Shown one piece after another: positions 35,689-46,693 of a stretch of DNA of 64,000 bases. The notes beneath the pieces are model-generated. The model searched no databases. It was not told the DNA's origin and saw only the letters and a program-made list of their open reading frames with translations. This stretch comes from an uncultured Mycoplasmatota bacterium. Its GTDB lineage: Bacteria > Bacillota_I > Bacilli_A > RF39 > UBA660. The position numbers and the translations under genes were made by a program. The stretch spans positions 1 to 64,000 of the forward strand of contig URYZ01000001.1 of NCBI GenBank assembly GCA_900552235.1. Reading direction: 5' to 3'. Every line of letters begins with the position of its first letter. Positions within the stretch are counted from its first letter, which is position 1.

Positions 35689-36309
35689 TTAAAATTCTTT
35701 CTTACAATATATTTGTAATTTACATTTATTACAACTTGGTTTTTTAGAAGTACAATAATACCTTCCAAATAATACAAATTGTTTATGTAATTTACTCCAT
35801 ATATTCTTATCAAATTTTCTTTTTAATTTTTCTTCTATTTTTATTACATCATCATCTTTTTTAACTAACCCTAATCTTTTACTTACTCTTTCTACATGAG
35901 TATCTACTGCGATAGTTGGTTCATTAAACAATTCACTTAAAACAACATTTGTTGTTTTTCTTCCTACCATTGGTAAGTTTTCTAAAACCTTTCTATTATT
36001 AACTACTTTACCATTATACTTTTCATCTAATATTTTAGCAATGTTTATAATAGCTTCACTTTTTTTATGATAATTTCCAAGTTCTTTTATAATATTTTCT
36101 ATATCTTTTATATTTGCTTCTTTTAATTTTTTTAAACTATCATATTTATTAAATAATACTTTTGTTACTTTATTTACTCTAGCATCTTTAGTTTGTGCAC
36201 TTAACATTACTGCTAATAATAATTCATAATCTTTATTATAATTTAATTCACAAACAGGATTAGGTATTATTTCATTTAAATAATTTAAAATTTCTTTTTC
36301 TTTATTCAT
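35689..36309 (-). CDS. nth: Endonuclease III
   Basis: DNA glycosylase/AP lyase that removes oxidised pyrimidines. It is 206 residues with the helix-hairpin-helix LPMVGRKTTNVVLSE (catalytic Lys in GRKT), the catalytic Asp in AVDTHVERVSKRLGL, and the C-terminal 4Fe-4S site C-x6-C-x2-C-x5-C. Its start overlaps the dnaD stop by four bases (ATGA), the dnaD-nth pair of Bacillus. Confidence 0.96.
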   Translation of the reverse strand: MNKEKEILNYLNEIIPNPVCELNYNKDYELLLAVMLSAQTKDARVNKVTKVLFNKYDSLKKLKEANIKDIENIIKELGNYHKKSEAIINIAKILDEKYNGKVVNNRKVLENLPMVGRKTTNVVLSELFNEPTIAVDTHVERVSKRLGLVKKDDDVIKIEEKLKRKFDKNIWSKLHKQFVLFGRYYCTSKKPSCNKCKLQIYCKKEF

Positions 36310-36947
36310 TCTTCATCTAACCAATCATAATCAAATAAATCAATTTTTTCTTCTTTTACTTGTCTTTTTTTAACAACATCACTTGGTTTTTTATATCCTT
36401 TTTTATTCCATTCATATAAAATTCTATCAATATATTTTAAATTATTAACCCCATTTAAAATAGCTTCTTTTAAAGCTTCTTTTATTAAGTCTTCACTTAT
36501 ATTAGAATCTAACCAACCTTTTATTGTTTCATATTCAATAGGACTTAAACATCTACCAAATTCTTTTTCTATAACATCATATATTGTAGAAGTTTCTTTA
36601 CTTTCAGTTTCACTTTCATTTAAAATCATAACAATTATTTTATCATATAAACTACTTATATCTAAATATTCCCTTATCATCCCTGTTTCTTTTTTATCTG
36701 TTACCATAGTTATAATATTTTTAGAAGTTAAACTATCTATAAGTTCCATTATTTCTGGTATACTAAGTGATGTACTAATAGAAAACTTATTTATATCAAA
36801 TAATATTTTATCATTAAATGTAATTAAATAAGATAAAAAAATCAACTCTTTTTCACTTATATTAAGTTTTTTATAAGTTTTTAACAAATAAGAAGGTATT
36901 ACTATATTATTTGTTTTCATTATATCTAATATATTTTTTGTTTTCAA
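36306..36947 (-). CDS. dnaD: DNA replication initiation protein DnaD
   Basis: Primosomal protein acting with DnaA and DnaB/DnaI in replication initiation of low-G+C Gram-positives. The 213 residues comprise a winged-helix N-domain (about 1-100, ISEKELIFLSYLITF, SISTSLSIPEIMELIDSLTSK) and a C-terminal DnaD domain (about 125-195, FGRCLSPIEYETIKGWLDSNISEDLIKEAL and YIDRILYEWNKKGYK). The tail is acidic. It lies directly before nth as in Bacillus. Confidence 0.93.
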   Translation of the reverse strand: MKTKNILDIMKTNNIVIPSYLLKTYKKLNISEKELIFLSYLITFNDKILFDINKFSISTSLSIPEIMELIDSLTSKNIITMVTDKKETGMIREYLDISSLYDKIIVMILNESETESKETSTIYDVIEKEFGRCLSPIEYETIKGWLDSNISEDLIKEALKEAILNGVNNLKYIDRILYEWNKKGYKKPSDVVKKRQVKEEKIDLFDYDWLDEE

Positions 36948-36985
36948 AAAACATCACTTCCTAACAATTGTTTTTTATTATAACA

Positions 36986-38074
36986 CTATTTATAGTTATT
37001 TAATATATATTTTTCTATTTCTTCTTTATTATTTTTAACATTTTTAAGTAATATATTTTTTTCTAAATCATTATATATTTCCTTTAAAAAACAACCTGGT
37101 TCTTTATTTAATAATATACATATATCTTCAGTTGTTATATCTATTTCATTTTTATCTTTAATAACTAATTTTTCATATTTATTACTATATTTTTTCTTAG
37201 ATAATTTTTTTAAATCACATACAATATTAATTTCATATAAACCTGTTTTATATAAAACAAATATATCATTTAAATCTTCTTTTAAAAGTTTATTTATATT
37301 ATTAATAAGATCTTTTTCTTTTTTAGTAAATGGGTAATTATCATTTATTGTAATTGTACTCCACATACCTATTAAATCTTTTGTTCTTAAAACATTATCT
37401 ATATTAGTTAATTCTAAAACATCAAGTAAATCAAGTTCTTTTAAAAGTTTTACACCATAAGCTTTATTATCACTTGTAAATATTTTAGTTAATTCTTCTT
37501 TTTTTCTTTCATAAGATAAATCTTTAAGTAAATCTTTATTTTCTTTAATAGCTTTTTTTAAATTATCTTCTATTTTAAAATTTAAACAACTTGCAAATCT
37601 AATAGCTCTAAGTATTCTTAAAGAATCTTGTTTTATTTTAAAGGAAGCATCCCCGATTGTTCTTATTATTTTTTTATTTAAATCTTTTTTACCATTTAAT
37701 AAATCAATTATTTTTCCATCTTTATCCATACATATAGAATTAACTGTAAAGTCCCTTCTTGTTATATCTTCTTCTAAAGTATCGACATACTCTATTATGG
37801 GTTTTCTATTATTTATATAATCTATGTCTTTTCTAAAGGTTGTTATTTCAAATAAATAATCTTTTGTTTCTAATAAAATATTTCCATATTCTAAAGATGT
37901 TATTTTATAATCTTTAAATATTTCCATTAAATCTTTTACTCTAGCATTAGTACATATATCAACATCAATTGATTTTATTTTTCTTAAATAATCTCTAACA
38001 TAACCACCTACTACATAAGCTTTAAAACCTTTATTAGTTATCATTTCTAATATTTCTTTTATTTTATCATTCAT
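36986..38074 (-). CDS. cca: CCA tRNA nucleotidyltransferase
   Basis: Adds or repairs the 3' CCA of tRNAs. The 362-residue class II enzyme has AYVVGGYVRDYLR, the metal-binding DVDICT, FEITTFRKD, the EEDITRRDFTVNSI flexible motif and DSLRILRAIRFASCLNF. The C-terminal part is divergent and shorter than in many family members. The ATG at 38074 has GAAGGGAAG correctly spaced before it, so it is preferred to an in-frame ATG six codons upstream. Confidence 0.94.
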   Translation of the reverse strand: MNDKIKEILEMITNKGFKAYVVGGYVRDYLRKIKSIDVDICTNARVKDLMEIFKDYKITSLEYGNILLETKDYLFEITTFRKDIDYINNRKPIIEYVDTLEEDITRRDFTVNSICMDKDGKIIDLLNGKKDLNKKIIRTIGDASFKIKQDSLRILRAIRFASCLNFKIEDNLKKAIKENKDLLKDLSYERKKEELTKIFTSDNKAYGVKLLKELDLLDVLELTNIDNVLRTKDLIGMWSTITINDNYPFTKKEKDLINNINKLLKEDLNDIFVLYKTGLYEINIVCDLKKLSKKKYSNKYEKLVIKDKNEIDITTEDICILLNKEPGCFLKEIYNDLEKNILLKNVKNNKEEIEKYILNNYK

Positions 38075-38130
38075 AAGTGTACTTCCCTTCATACTAATTA
38101 TAACAAAAAATATAAAATAAAAAAAGAAGA

Positions 38131-38154
38131 AAAAGAAAAAAGCCCTAAGGCTTC
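38131..38154 (-). terminator. Terminator after the HU gene
   Basis: Minus-strand AAGCC-TTAG-GGCTT followed by TTTTC. Confidence 0.75.
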
Positions 38155-38157
38155 TTA

Positions 38158-38430
38158 TTAGTTTACTGATTCTTTTAATGCTGCCCCAGCTTTAAATGTA
38201 ACAGCGTTTCTAGCAGCGATATTAACTACAGCTCCAGTTTGAGGATTACGTCCTGTTCTAGCAGCTCTTTTTGAAACAGCGAATGTTCCAAATCCAACTA
38301 GTGGTACTTTATCTCCTTTTGCAAGTGCTCCAGTTATTACTTCAAATGTTGCATCAACTGCACGTGCAGCATCTGCTTTTGTAAGTCCTGCTTTTGTAGC
38401 TACTGCTTCAACTAATTCTACTTTTTTCAT
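38158..38430 (-). CDS. hup: HU-family nucleoid protein
   Basis: A 90-residue DNA-bending histone-like protein with the family signature VGFGTFAVSKRAARTGRNPQTG at about residues 45-66, which includes the DNA-intercalating Pro arm (RNPQTG). The N-terminal KKVELVEAVATKAGLTK is typical. It has its own GGGAGG ribosome site and terminator, and is monocistronic. Codon use (GCA/GCT, GGT) suggests high expression. Confidence 0.97.
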   Translation of the reverse strand: MKKVELVEAVATKAGLTKADAARAVDATFEVITGALAKGDKVPLVGFGTFAVSKRAARTGRNPQTGAVVNIAARNAVTFKAGAALKESVN

Positions 38431-38577
38431 TTAAATTTACCTCCCTATAAATTTATAAGCAATTTATTCTCATACGATGCTTACATATATAAAGTAACAT
38501 AGTTAGCTTGTAAAATCAAGAAATTTGACTATTTTTTATAAATTTTTCACATTTTTTACAAAATTTGTTTTATATGT

Positions 38578-38606
38578 TTGATAAAAATAAAATAATATGA
38601 TATTAT
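38578..38606 (+). promoter_or_regulatory. Promoter of the TasA-like gene
   Basis: TTGATA (38578-38583) and TATTAT (38601-38606), spacing 17. Confidence 0.65.
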
Positions 38607-38630
38607 TTTATTGAATAGGAAGGTATGAAT

Positions 38631-39329
38631 ATGGAAAAAGAAAATGTTGAAAAACAAAAAACTATTATTACAATAATTATAGTAATATTATTATCAGTAC
38701 TCATATTAGGAATATCATATGCGTTTTTTACTGCAGTAATTCATAGTAATAGTGAAAATAAAATAACTACTGGTGTTATTAATTTTTCATACACGGAAAA
38801 CGAGAATGTTATTAATTTAGAAAATGTTTCAAGTATGACAGATGAAGAAGGTATTGCAAGTGAAAATTATTTTGGATTTAATTTAAGTGTTACTGCAACA
38901 GGTACAATAAAGTTATATTATTATATTTACTTTACTGTAGATCCTACTAGTACATTAGGTAAAGATGCTGTTAAAGTAAACTTAACACAAGCAGAAAGTG
39001 ATTCATCTACTATTGCAAGTGAAAGTCAAATCGTTAATCCAACTTACATTAGTGATTTAACATCTTTTAATTTAGAAACATTCAAATATGATAAAACTTC
39101 AAATGATTATTTACTTTATTTAGATAATTTTGAATTTGCAAATAGCTCTACTGCTAAAAAAAGATATTATAGATTTAGAATGTGGTATTCACCAAAAGGT
39201 ACAAGTAATGTTAATATAACTGAAACAGAAGATGGAAACCATCAAGCAGTAATTTCAGGTGGAAACTTAAAATTAAAAGTTAATATCTATAGTAGTCAAA
39301 CTGAATTAAAAATGATTACAAAGTCATAG
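38631..39329 (+). CDS. TasA/camelysin-like surface protein
   Basis: A 232-residue protein with one hydrophobic N-terminal segment (about 12-32, ending in SYAFFTAV) and a single beta-rich TasA-like domain (KITTGVINFSYTENENVINLENVSSM, DEEGIASENYFGFNLSV, YYRFRMWYSP). The start of this domain matches the N-terminal domains of the variable surface proteins at 32034 and 33753, but there is no lectin-like C-domain. It may form or cap surface fibres. The ATG at 38631 is preferred to 38625 because AGGAAGG lies seven bases before it. It has its own promoter and terminator. Confidence 0.75.
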   Translation: MEKENVEKQKTIITIIIVILLSVLILGISYAFFTAVIHSNSENKITTGVINFSYTENENVINLENVSSMTDEEGIASENYFGFNLSVTATGTIKLYYYIYFTVDPTSTLGKDAVKVNLTQAESDSSTIASESQIVNPTYISDLTSFNLETFKYDKTSNDYLLYLDNFEFANSSTAKKRYYRFRMWYSPKGTSNVNITETEDGNHQAVISGGNLKLKVNIYSSQTELKMITKS

Positions 39330-39350
39330 AAATATGGCTTTTTTCTTTTA
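39322..39350 (+). terminator. Terminator after the TasA-like gene
   Basis: AAGTCATA-GAAA-TATGGCTT (one G-U) followed by TTTTC. Confidence 0.75.
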
Positions 39351-39357
39351 ATGATTA

Positions 39358-39386
39358 TTGACTTATTAATATTAACATAATATAAT
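39358..39386 (+). promoter_or_regulatory. Promoter of the GT2 gene
   Basis: TTGACT (39358-39363) and TATAAT (39381-39386), spacing 17. Confidence 0.75.
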
Positions 39387-39406
39387 TTGATTAACGGAGT
39401 GGAAGT

Positions 39407-40891
39407 ATGTTAGAAAATATAATTAGTGCAATTGGACAAAGTTATGAAACTAGTAGAACTATCTATAATATATTTGGTAGTGTATTAGGAATAATGACAA
39501 TATATAAAACAGTTTATTTCTTAATAGGTCTTTTTTTTACAAGAAAGTTTAAACCTGCTAAAAATAAACATAAATATGGAATATTAATAGCAGCAAGAAA
39601 TGAAGAAGCTGTTATTGGTAATTTATTAGATAGTATTAATAAACAAGATTATCCTAAAAATCTAGTAGATGTTTTTGTTGTAGCAGATAACTGTAATGAT
39701 AATACAGCAAAAATTGCAAGAAGTTATGGTGCAAAATGTTATGAAAGATTTGATAACGAACATAAAACAAAAGGATTTGCCCTACAATTTTTATTTGAAA
39801 ATATAAAAAAAGATTATGGTATAGAAAGTTATGAAGGTTACTTTATATTTGATGCCGATAACTTATTAAATAAAAATTATATTACTAAAATGAATGATGC
39901 TTTTGATAGTGGTGAGAAAATAATTACTTCATATAGAAACACAAAAAACTTCGATGAAAACTGGATAGCGTCAACATATGCAATACACTGGTTAAGAAGT
40001 ATTCGTGCTAATCATAGAGCACGTAGTGTTTTACATCTTGCTACAAATATTCAAGGAACAGGTTTTTTATTTGCTAATGAAGTAGTTAGAAATGGTTGGA
40101 AATATACAGGATTAACAGAAGACAGAGCATTAACTGCTGATGCTGTTAGTCGTGGTTATGAAATAACTTATCAAGATGAAGCAGAATTTTTTGATGAACA
40201 ACCAATTAGTTTAAAAGTTGCTTTAAGACAAAGACTACGTTGGAGTAAAGGTCACTTAATGGCGTTTTGTGAATCTGGCCCTCAACTATTTGTTAATATT
40301 TTCTTTGGTAAATTATTTATAAAAGATAACTGGGGAAAAGTTGAAAAAGAAAGAAGCTTTTTTGGAAAAATAGTTGAATCAATTAGACATAGATTTGCGT
40401 CTTATGATACTTTAATGCAACTTACTCCCCTAGTTGTTATTAACTTAATTAGATGGTTAATTGTCAGTGTATTTATTTATGCATGTTACTCATATTTAAA
40501 TGGAATTAATAACCTATATATCTTTGGAGGAAGTACATTTGTTGCAAAACTATTATCAATGTTATTTAATAAGCCTTATATAAATGTTGAGCCTGGTGTA
40601 AAAGCATTCTTTATATCAATGTTAATGGCAATTTGGTTAAGGTTATTATACCGAATTGGTAGATATTTTATTAATATGTGGGTAGCTGTTTATGTCTTTA
40701 TTATAGAAAGAAAAAGAATTAAAAAGATCCCATTTAAAAAGAAAGTTTTATATACATTAACATGGCCTACTTTTGATATTATAGGAAGATATACAATTTA
40801 TTTAGCTTTATTTGTTAAAGTAACTTGGAAACCAATTCCACATGTTAGTAAAGTTACTATTGATGAAGTTGATACATCAAAAAAAGAATGA
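39407..40891 (+). CDS. Membrane glycosyltransferase, family 2 (processive type)
   Basis: A 494-residue inverting glycosyltransferase. An N-terminal membrane segment (about 20-42) is followed by the GT-A catalytic domain: GILIAARNEEAVIGNLL, VADNCNDNTAKIA, the DxD-like FDADN, TEDRALTADA with the catalytic acid, and RQRLRWSKG, the QxxRW motif of processive enzymes. Three or four C-terminal membrane helices follow (about 340-455). It would polymerise or transfer a surface glycan; the sugar is unknown. It ends in TGA right before a terminator hairpin shared with spoIVA. Confidence 0.88.
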   Translation: MLENIISAIGQSYETSRTIYNIFGSVLGIMTIYKTVYFLIGLFFTRKFKPAKNKHKYGILIAARNEEAVIGNLLDSINKQDYPKNLVDVFVVADNCNDNTAKIARSYGAKCYERFDNEHKTKGFALQFLFENIKKDYGIESYEGYFIFDADNLLNKNYITKMNDAFDSGEKIITSYRNTKNFDENWIASTYAIHWLRSIRANHRARSVLHLATNIQGTGFLFANEVVRNGWKYTGLTEDRALTADAVSRGYEITYQDEAEFFDEQPISLKVALRQRLRWSKGHLMAFCESGPQLFVNIFFGKLFIKDNWGKVEKERSFFGKIVESIRHRFASYDTLMQLTPLVVINLIRWLIVSVFIYACYSYLNGINNLYIFGGSTFVAKLLSMLFNKPYINVEPGVKAFFISMLMAIWLRLLYRIGRYFINMWVAVYVFIIERKRIKKIPFKKKVLYTLTWPTFDIIGRYTIYLALFVKVTWKPIPHVSKVTIDEVDTSKKE

Positions 40892-40908
40892 TTTTTTCAT
40901 TCTTTTTT
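40881..40908. terminator. Bidirectional terminator between the GT2 gene and spoIVA
   Basis: AAAAAGAATG-ATTTTT-CATTCTTTTTT, with T runs on both strands. Confidence 0.8.
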
Positions 40909-42382
40909 ATATTACTATTGCTATTAAATTATTTGAACCTTTATTTACAACTTTAGACATTGTTTGTTGAATTTTATATCTAATATTTTCAGGCATCATA
41001 GCTATTTTAGATTGGATACCCTCTTGAACAATTACATCAAGGCTTCTTCCAAATATTTCACTATTCCAAATATTCTTAGGGTCAGTTTCGCTGCCCTTCA
41101 TTAGATAGTCTATTAATTCTTTACTTTGTACTTCGCTACCTATAATTGGTTCGAATGTACTTTCAACATCTACCCTAATCATATGAATTGAAGGTGCAGT
41201 TGCTTTAAGCTTAATTCCATATCTGCTTCCTTGTTTCGTTATTTCAGGTGTATCTAATTTCATATCATTTAATGTTGGATTAGCAACACCATAACCAGTT
41301 GTTTTAACCATTTTAAGAGCAACTTTTATTTGTTCATACTCTTCTTTAGATTCTTTATAATCTTGAAACATTGCAAGTAAATCAGCTTTTGTTGTTATGT
41401 CTTGCCCCATCATTTCATTTAAAACATTTGTAAATAATTCGTCTGGAGCTTCAAGTTTTACAATAACTGTTCCTGTTGAAGGATCAACTTTTGACATATA
41501 AGCATTTGTAATGTATTCGTTATTTTTAAAGTGTCCTGTTATATTTTCAACATCACGTAATTTATCAACTTCAATAACGCTTTCTTTTATTGATTCAATA
41601 TAAGCTTTTTTAACATAATGATCTTTTTTAAGTACCCCAATCCAACTTGGAAGTTCAACTTTAACTTCACATATAGGAAATTCATATAAAGCTTCCCTTA
41701 AAATATCAAATGTATCTTTTTCATTCATATTTAATACATCCATTGGTAGTACTGGAACGTTGTAACTTTCTCTTAAAGAATTAGCAAGACTTCTTGCTTC
41801 ATTACTATTAGGAGTAGTTGAATTAAGAACTATTATAAATGGTTTATTTATACTTTTTAATTCTTGAACAACTTTTTCTTCTGCTTTTACATAATCATTT
41901 CTATCAAATTCTCCAATTGAGCCATCTGTTGTAACAATAATTCCTATTGTAGAATGATCTTTTATAACCTTTTCTGTTCCTATTTCAGCTGCTTCCACAA
42001 AAGGTATTTCATCAGTATACCATGGTGTTTTAACCATTCTTGGACCATTTTCATCTTCATATCCTTTAGCATTATCGATAACATAACCTACACAGTCAAC
42101 AAGCCTCATATTACATTCAAGGTCATCTATTTTTACTTTAGCAACGTTATTTGGAACAAATTTAGGTTCAATTGTCATAATAGTTTTACCACCAGATGAT
42201 TGTGGTGTTTCATCAAGAGCTCTTTTCTTTTCAAATTCATCACTAATATTAGGAATTATTAAATTTTCTAATACTTTCTTAATAAAAGTTGATTTACCTG
42301 TTCTTACTGCTCCAACAACACCTAAATAAATATCTCCACCCGTTCTTAAAGCAATATTTTTTATTATTTCTTGTTTATCCAT
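40907..42382 (-). CDS. spoIVA: Stage IV sporulation protein A
   Basis: A cytoskeletal ATPase that polymerises on the forespore surface and forms the basement layer of the spore coat. It is 491 residues, essentially the same length as the B. subtilis protein. Walker A is GAVRTGKS (about 24-31), the sensor region has MRLVDCVGYVIDNAKG, and the middle and C-terminal domains are complete to the end (MMPENIRYKIQQTMSKVVNKG). The C-terminal membrane-targeting end is present. An intact spoIVA strongly suggests a spore former. A sigma-E-like promoter candidate lies just upstream. Confidence 0.96.
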   Translation of the reverse strand: MDKQEIIKNIALRTGGDIYLGVVGAVRTGKSTFIKKVLENLIIPNISDEFEKKRALDETPQSSGGKTIMTIEPKFVPNNVAKVKIDDLECNMRLVDCVGYVIDNAKGYEDENGPRMVKTPWYTDEIPFVEAAEIGTEKVIKDHSTIGIIVTTDGSIGEFDRNDYVKAEEKVVQELKSINKPFIIVLNSTTPNSNEARSLANSLRESYNVPVLPMDVLNMNEKDTFDILREALYEFPICEVKVELPSWIGVLKKDHYVKKAYIESIKESVIEVDKLRDVENITGHFKNNEYITNAYMSKVDPSTGTVIVKLEAPDELFTNVLNEMMGQDITTKADLLAMFQDYKESKEEYEQIKVALKMVKTTGYGVANPTLNDMKLDTPEITKQGSRYGIKLKATAPSIHMIRVDVESTFEPIIGSEVQSKELIDYLMKGSETDPKNIWNSEIFGRSLDVIVQEGIQSKIAMMPENIRYKIQQTMSKVVNKGSNNLIAIVI

Positions 42383-42416
42383 ATTATTTCACTCACTTTC
42401 CTTTTTCTTTCATTTA

Positions 42417-42444
42417 AATTTATGAGAAAAAACAATATATATGA
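42417..42444 (-). promoter_or_regulatory. Candidate sigma-E-type promoter of spoIVA
   Basis: Minus-strand TCATATAT (42437-42444) and CATAAATT (42417-42424), spacing 12, resemble the sigma-E boxes (GTCATATT and CATACANT) used by spoIVA in Bacillus. No good sigma-A promoter is visible. AT-rich sequence makes chance matches possible. Confidence 0.4.
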
Positions 42445-42471
42445 AAAAAAGTTCAAATTTTGAACTTTTTT
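42444..42471 (-). terminator. Terminator after the 42.5-kb membrane protein gene
   Basis: AAAAAAGTTCAAA and TTTGAACTTTTTT in an extended inverted repeat followed by T. Confidence 0.7.
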
Positions 42472-42488
42472 ATCAATTTAATATAAAC

Positions 42489-43097
42489 CTATCTTGCTTT
42501 ACTACCTTGAATTATACAAGTGTCAAATATTTCATTAATTCTATCACCTTTTACTTGAACACAAACTTCATCAGCCTTATTTATTTCTTCGAAAGTCAAT
42601 AAACCATGTTGTCTTAATTCACTATCAGAATTAAAAATCGTTTTTAAAGCATCTTTAGCTGTAATTATTTTATTATTTTTAATATCATAAAAATAATTAT
42701 AATGTTTTAAATAATTAGTTTCATATGCAATAACACTATTTTTATTAGTTTCCCATGCTTCTGTTTCAATATCTATTATGACTATATCTTTTTCTGTAAC
42801 TGATGCTATTCTTACATTAATTAAATCATTTGTTTTACCTATTTCTTGTATAACATCTTTTTTTATAGTTTCATTTAACTCATCTGTTACACTAGTGCCG
42901 TTAACTAATTTAGGAATATTAATAACTACATTACCATTTGTTACAACTTCTTTATCGTAAACAAATTCAATATTCTTATTATCATCAACAGTCCCATTAT
43001 CCTTATTATCATATGCTTTCCATAAACAAAATCCTAAAATAGATAATGCTAAACCAAGAATCACCCCAATTAAAACTCTTTTCATATAAACATTCAT
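42489..43097 (-). CDS. Membrane-anchored extracytoplasmic protein, RsiV/DUF3298-like fold suspected
   Basis: A 202-residue protein with one N-terminal membrane segment (about 8-27), then an extracytoplasmic domain. The piece YNYFYDIKNNKIITAKDALKTIF resembles the DUF3298/RsiV C-terminal motif in which a tyrosine-rich strand precedes a T-x-x-D-L/A-F segment. Two cysteines lie near the C-terminus. Function unknown. The start is either 43097 or the ATG at 43085; AAGGGA is nearer the first. It lies upstream of spoIVA with a terminator between. Confidence 0.6.
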   Translation of the reverse strand: MNVYMKRVLIGVILGLALSILGFCLWKAYDNKDNGTVDDNKNIEFVYDKEVVTNGNVVINIPKLVNGTSVTDELNETIKKDVIQEIGKTNDLINVRIASVTEKDIVIIDIETEAWETNKNSVIAYETNYLKHYNYFYDIKNNKIITAKDALKTIFNSDSELRQHGLLTFEEINKADEVCVQVKGDRINEIFDTCIIQGSKAR

Positions 43098-43161
43098 TCC
43101 CTTCTTATATAGTTAATTATATCACGAATTTTATATATTTAAAAATAACAGTTTAATATTT

Positions 43162-44304
43162 TTATGCCAAAAAGAAATTTACATATATTAGAAAAGCTAA
43201 TACCATAATACTTATTATTATGCCATTTATTTTTAGTCTTTTATTTTCTCTATATTTAAGTCCTACAAGCATAGATGAAAGTATTCCTCCAACTAATCCT
43301 CCAATATGAGCAAAATTATCAATTCCAGTTGATGCAAACCCAATTACAAGATTTATTATAATAATTGGTAACATTTGTCTAATTACAGTATTACCTAAAT
43401 ATACTCTATAATTATATCCAAAATATAACATTGCTCCAAATAATCCAAAAATAGCACCACTTGCTCCGATACTAGGGACATTACCATTAAACATAATTGA
43501 CAATAAACTAGATATTATGATACTGAAAAAATAAATAAATAAATATTTTGTTTTTCCATAAAAACTTTCAACTTGACTTCCTATAATATACAAAGCATAC
43601 ATATTAAATAAAATATGAAACAACTCTATATGAACAAATGCACCAGTAAAAATACGATAAATATCTCCATGAACGATACTTGGCCCATGCGTTGAAAATA
43701 AGTTTATAAGTAAAGCTGTTTTATCAAATAGTACACCATATAAAAACACTAAAACATTTATAGCTATTAAAATATATGTTATATAAGGAGTTTTTGGTTT
43801 AAAAATACTTTCTGCTTTTTCACTTTCTTCTTGATTTTTCTTAGCAATATCTGATGTTATCTTCATAAATAATTCCATCCCATCTTCATTAAAAACCAAT
43901 TTGTTTTTTATATCTGTAAAATAATTCTTAAATACTTCATATTTACTAATATCTTTTTCATTAGTTAGATTAACACATGTAATTGTATTATTTTTATTAG
44001 TATCTAAATTAACATTATCTCCTAAATCAACATAAATACTTAAAACATTCATATTTAAATTTAGAGTTTTCTTTTTAATATTACTAACTATTTTTTGTGT
44101 TTTAAATAAATCGAAATCTAATTGTTCGTTATTATGAATGTAATTTGACACGATACGAACTATTTTATAATCATTGTCCATATTTTCAAGCCAAATTTCT
44201 TCTTGCGCACCATGAAGAACAACAGGATTATAATTTTTTTCTGTTATAAAATAATGAAGTAATTTCATTACCATTTCATCTTTAACATTAATTTCCATTG
44301 TCAT
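43162..44304 (-). CDS. Rhomboid-family intramembrane serine protease
   Basis: A 380-residue protein with a cytoplasmic N-domain of about 170 residues and a C-terminal rhomboid core of six or seven membrane helices. The core has HGPSIVHGDIYRIFTGAFVH, HILFNMYALYIIG, the catalytic serine in GASGAIFGLFG and the catalytic histidine in NFAHIGGLVGG. It cleaves membrane proteins; the substrate is unknown. B. subtilis GluP has a similar N-terminal extension. It follows tgt by 35 bases. Confidence 0.93.
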   Translation of the reverse strand: MTMEINVKDEMVMKLLHYFITEKNYNPVVLHGAQEEIWLENMDNDYKIVRIVSNYIHNNEQLDFDLFKTQKIVSNIKKKTLNLNMNVLSIYVDLGDNVNLDTNKNNTITCVNLTNEKDISKYEVFKNYFTDIKNKLVFNEDGMELFMKITSDIAKKNQEESEKAESIFKPKTPYITYILIAINVLVFLYGVLFDKTALLINLFSTHGPSIVHGDIYRIFTGAFVHIELFHILFNMYALYIIGSQVESFYGKTKYLFIYFFSIIISSLLSIMFNGNVPSIGASGAIFGLFGAMLYFGYNYRVYLGNTVIRQMLPIIIINLVIGFASTGIDNFAHIGGLVGGILSSMLVGLKYRENKRLKINGIIISIMVLAFLIYVNFFLA

Positions 44305-44339
44305 ACTTTCACCACCTTTTTAATTATTATACTATAAAA

Positions 44340-46485
<2,146 letters not shown>

Positions 46486-46542
46486 ATTACTTAAAAAAAC
46501 TACTAAAAGTAGTCTCCTTTCCTTAACAACTTTCTGTGACAA

Positions 46543-46571
46543 ATTATATCATATTTTATTTATATCTTCAA
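46543..46571 (-). promoter_or_regulatory. Promoter of queA-tgt
   Basis: TTGAAG (46566-46571) and TATAAT (46543-46548), spacing 17, downstream of the ruvB terminator. Confidence 0.7.
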
Positions 46572-46591
46572 GAAAATTTAAAATATTCCAA

Positions 46592-46619
46592 ATAAAAGAT
46601 TAGAGCAAACCCTCTAATC
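46592..46619 (-). terminator. Terminator after ruvAB
   Basis: Minus-strand GATTAGAG and CTCTAATC around a 6-base loop, followed by TTTTATTT. Confidence 0.8.
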
Positions 46620-46693
46620 AACTTTTTTAACTGCCATTTATATATAGGCTGATTTCACCTGCTTTTTTGTTATTACTTATTATTTAACAATAA

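Noticed and set aside
29600..36000. A DGR reverse transcriptase near the template-like copy
   Set aside because: No reading frame of sufficient length with an RT-type Y-x-D-D motif was found on either strand here or elsewhere in the window.
40881..40910. Mycoplasma-type code (TGA as Trp)
   Set aside because: The GT2 gene ends in TGA immediately before a terminator hairpin, reading through would run into spoIVA's terminator, and tryptophan is consistently TGG in conserved motifs.
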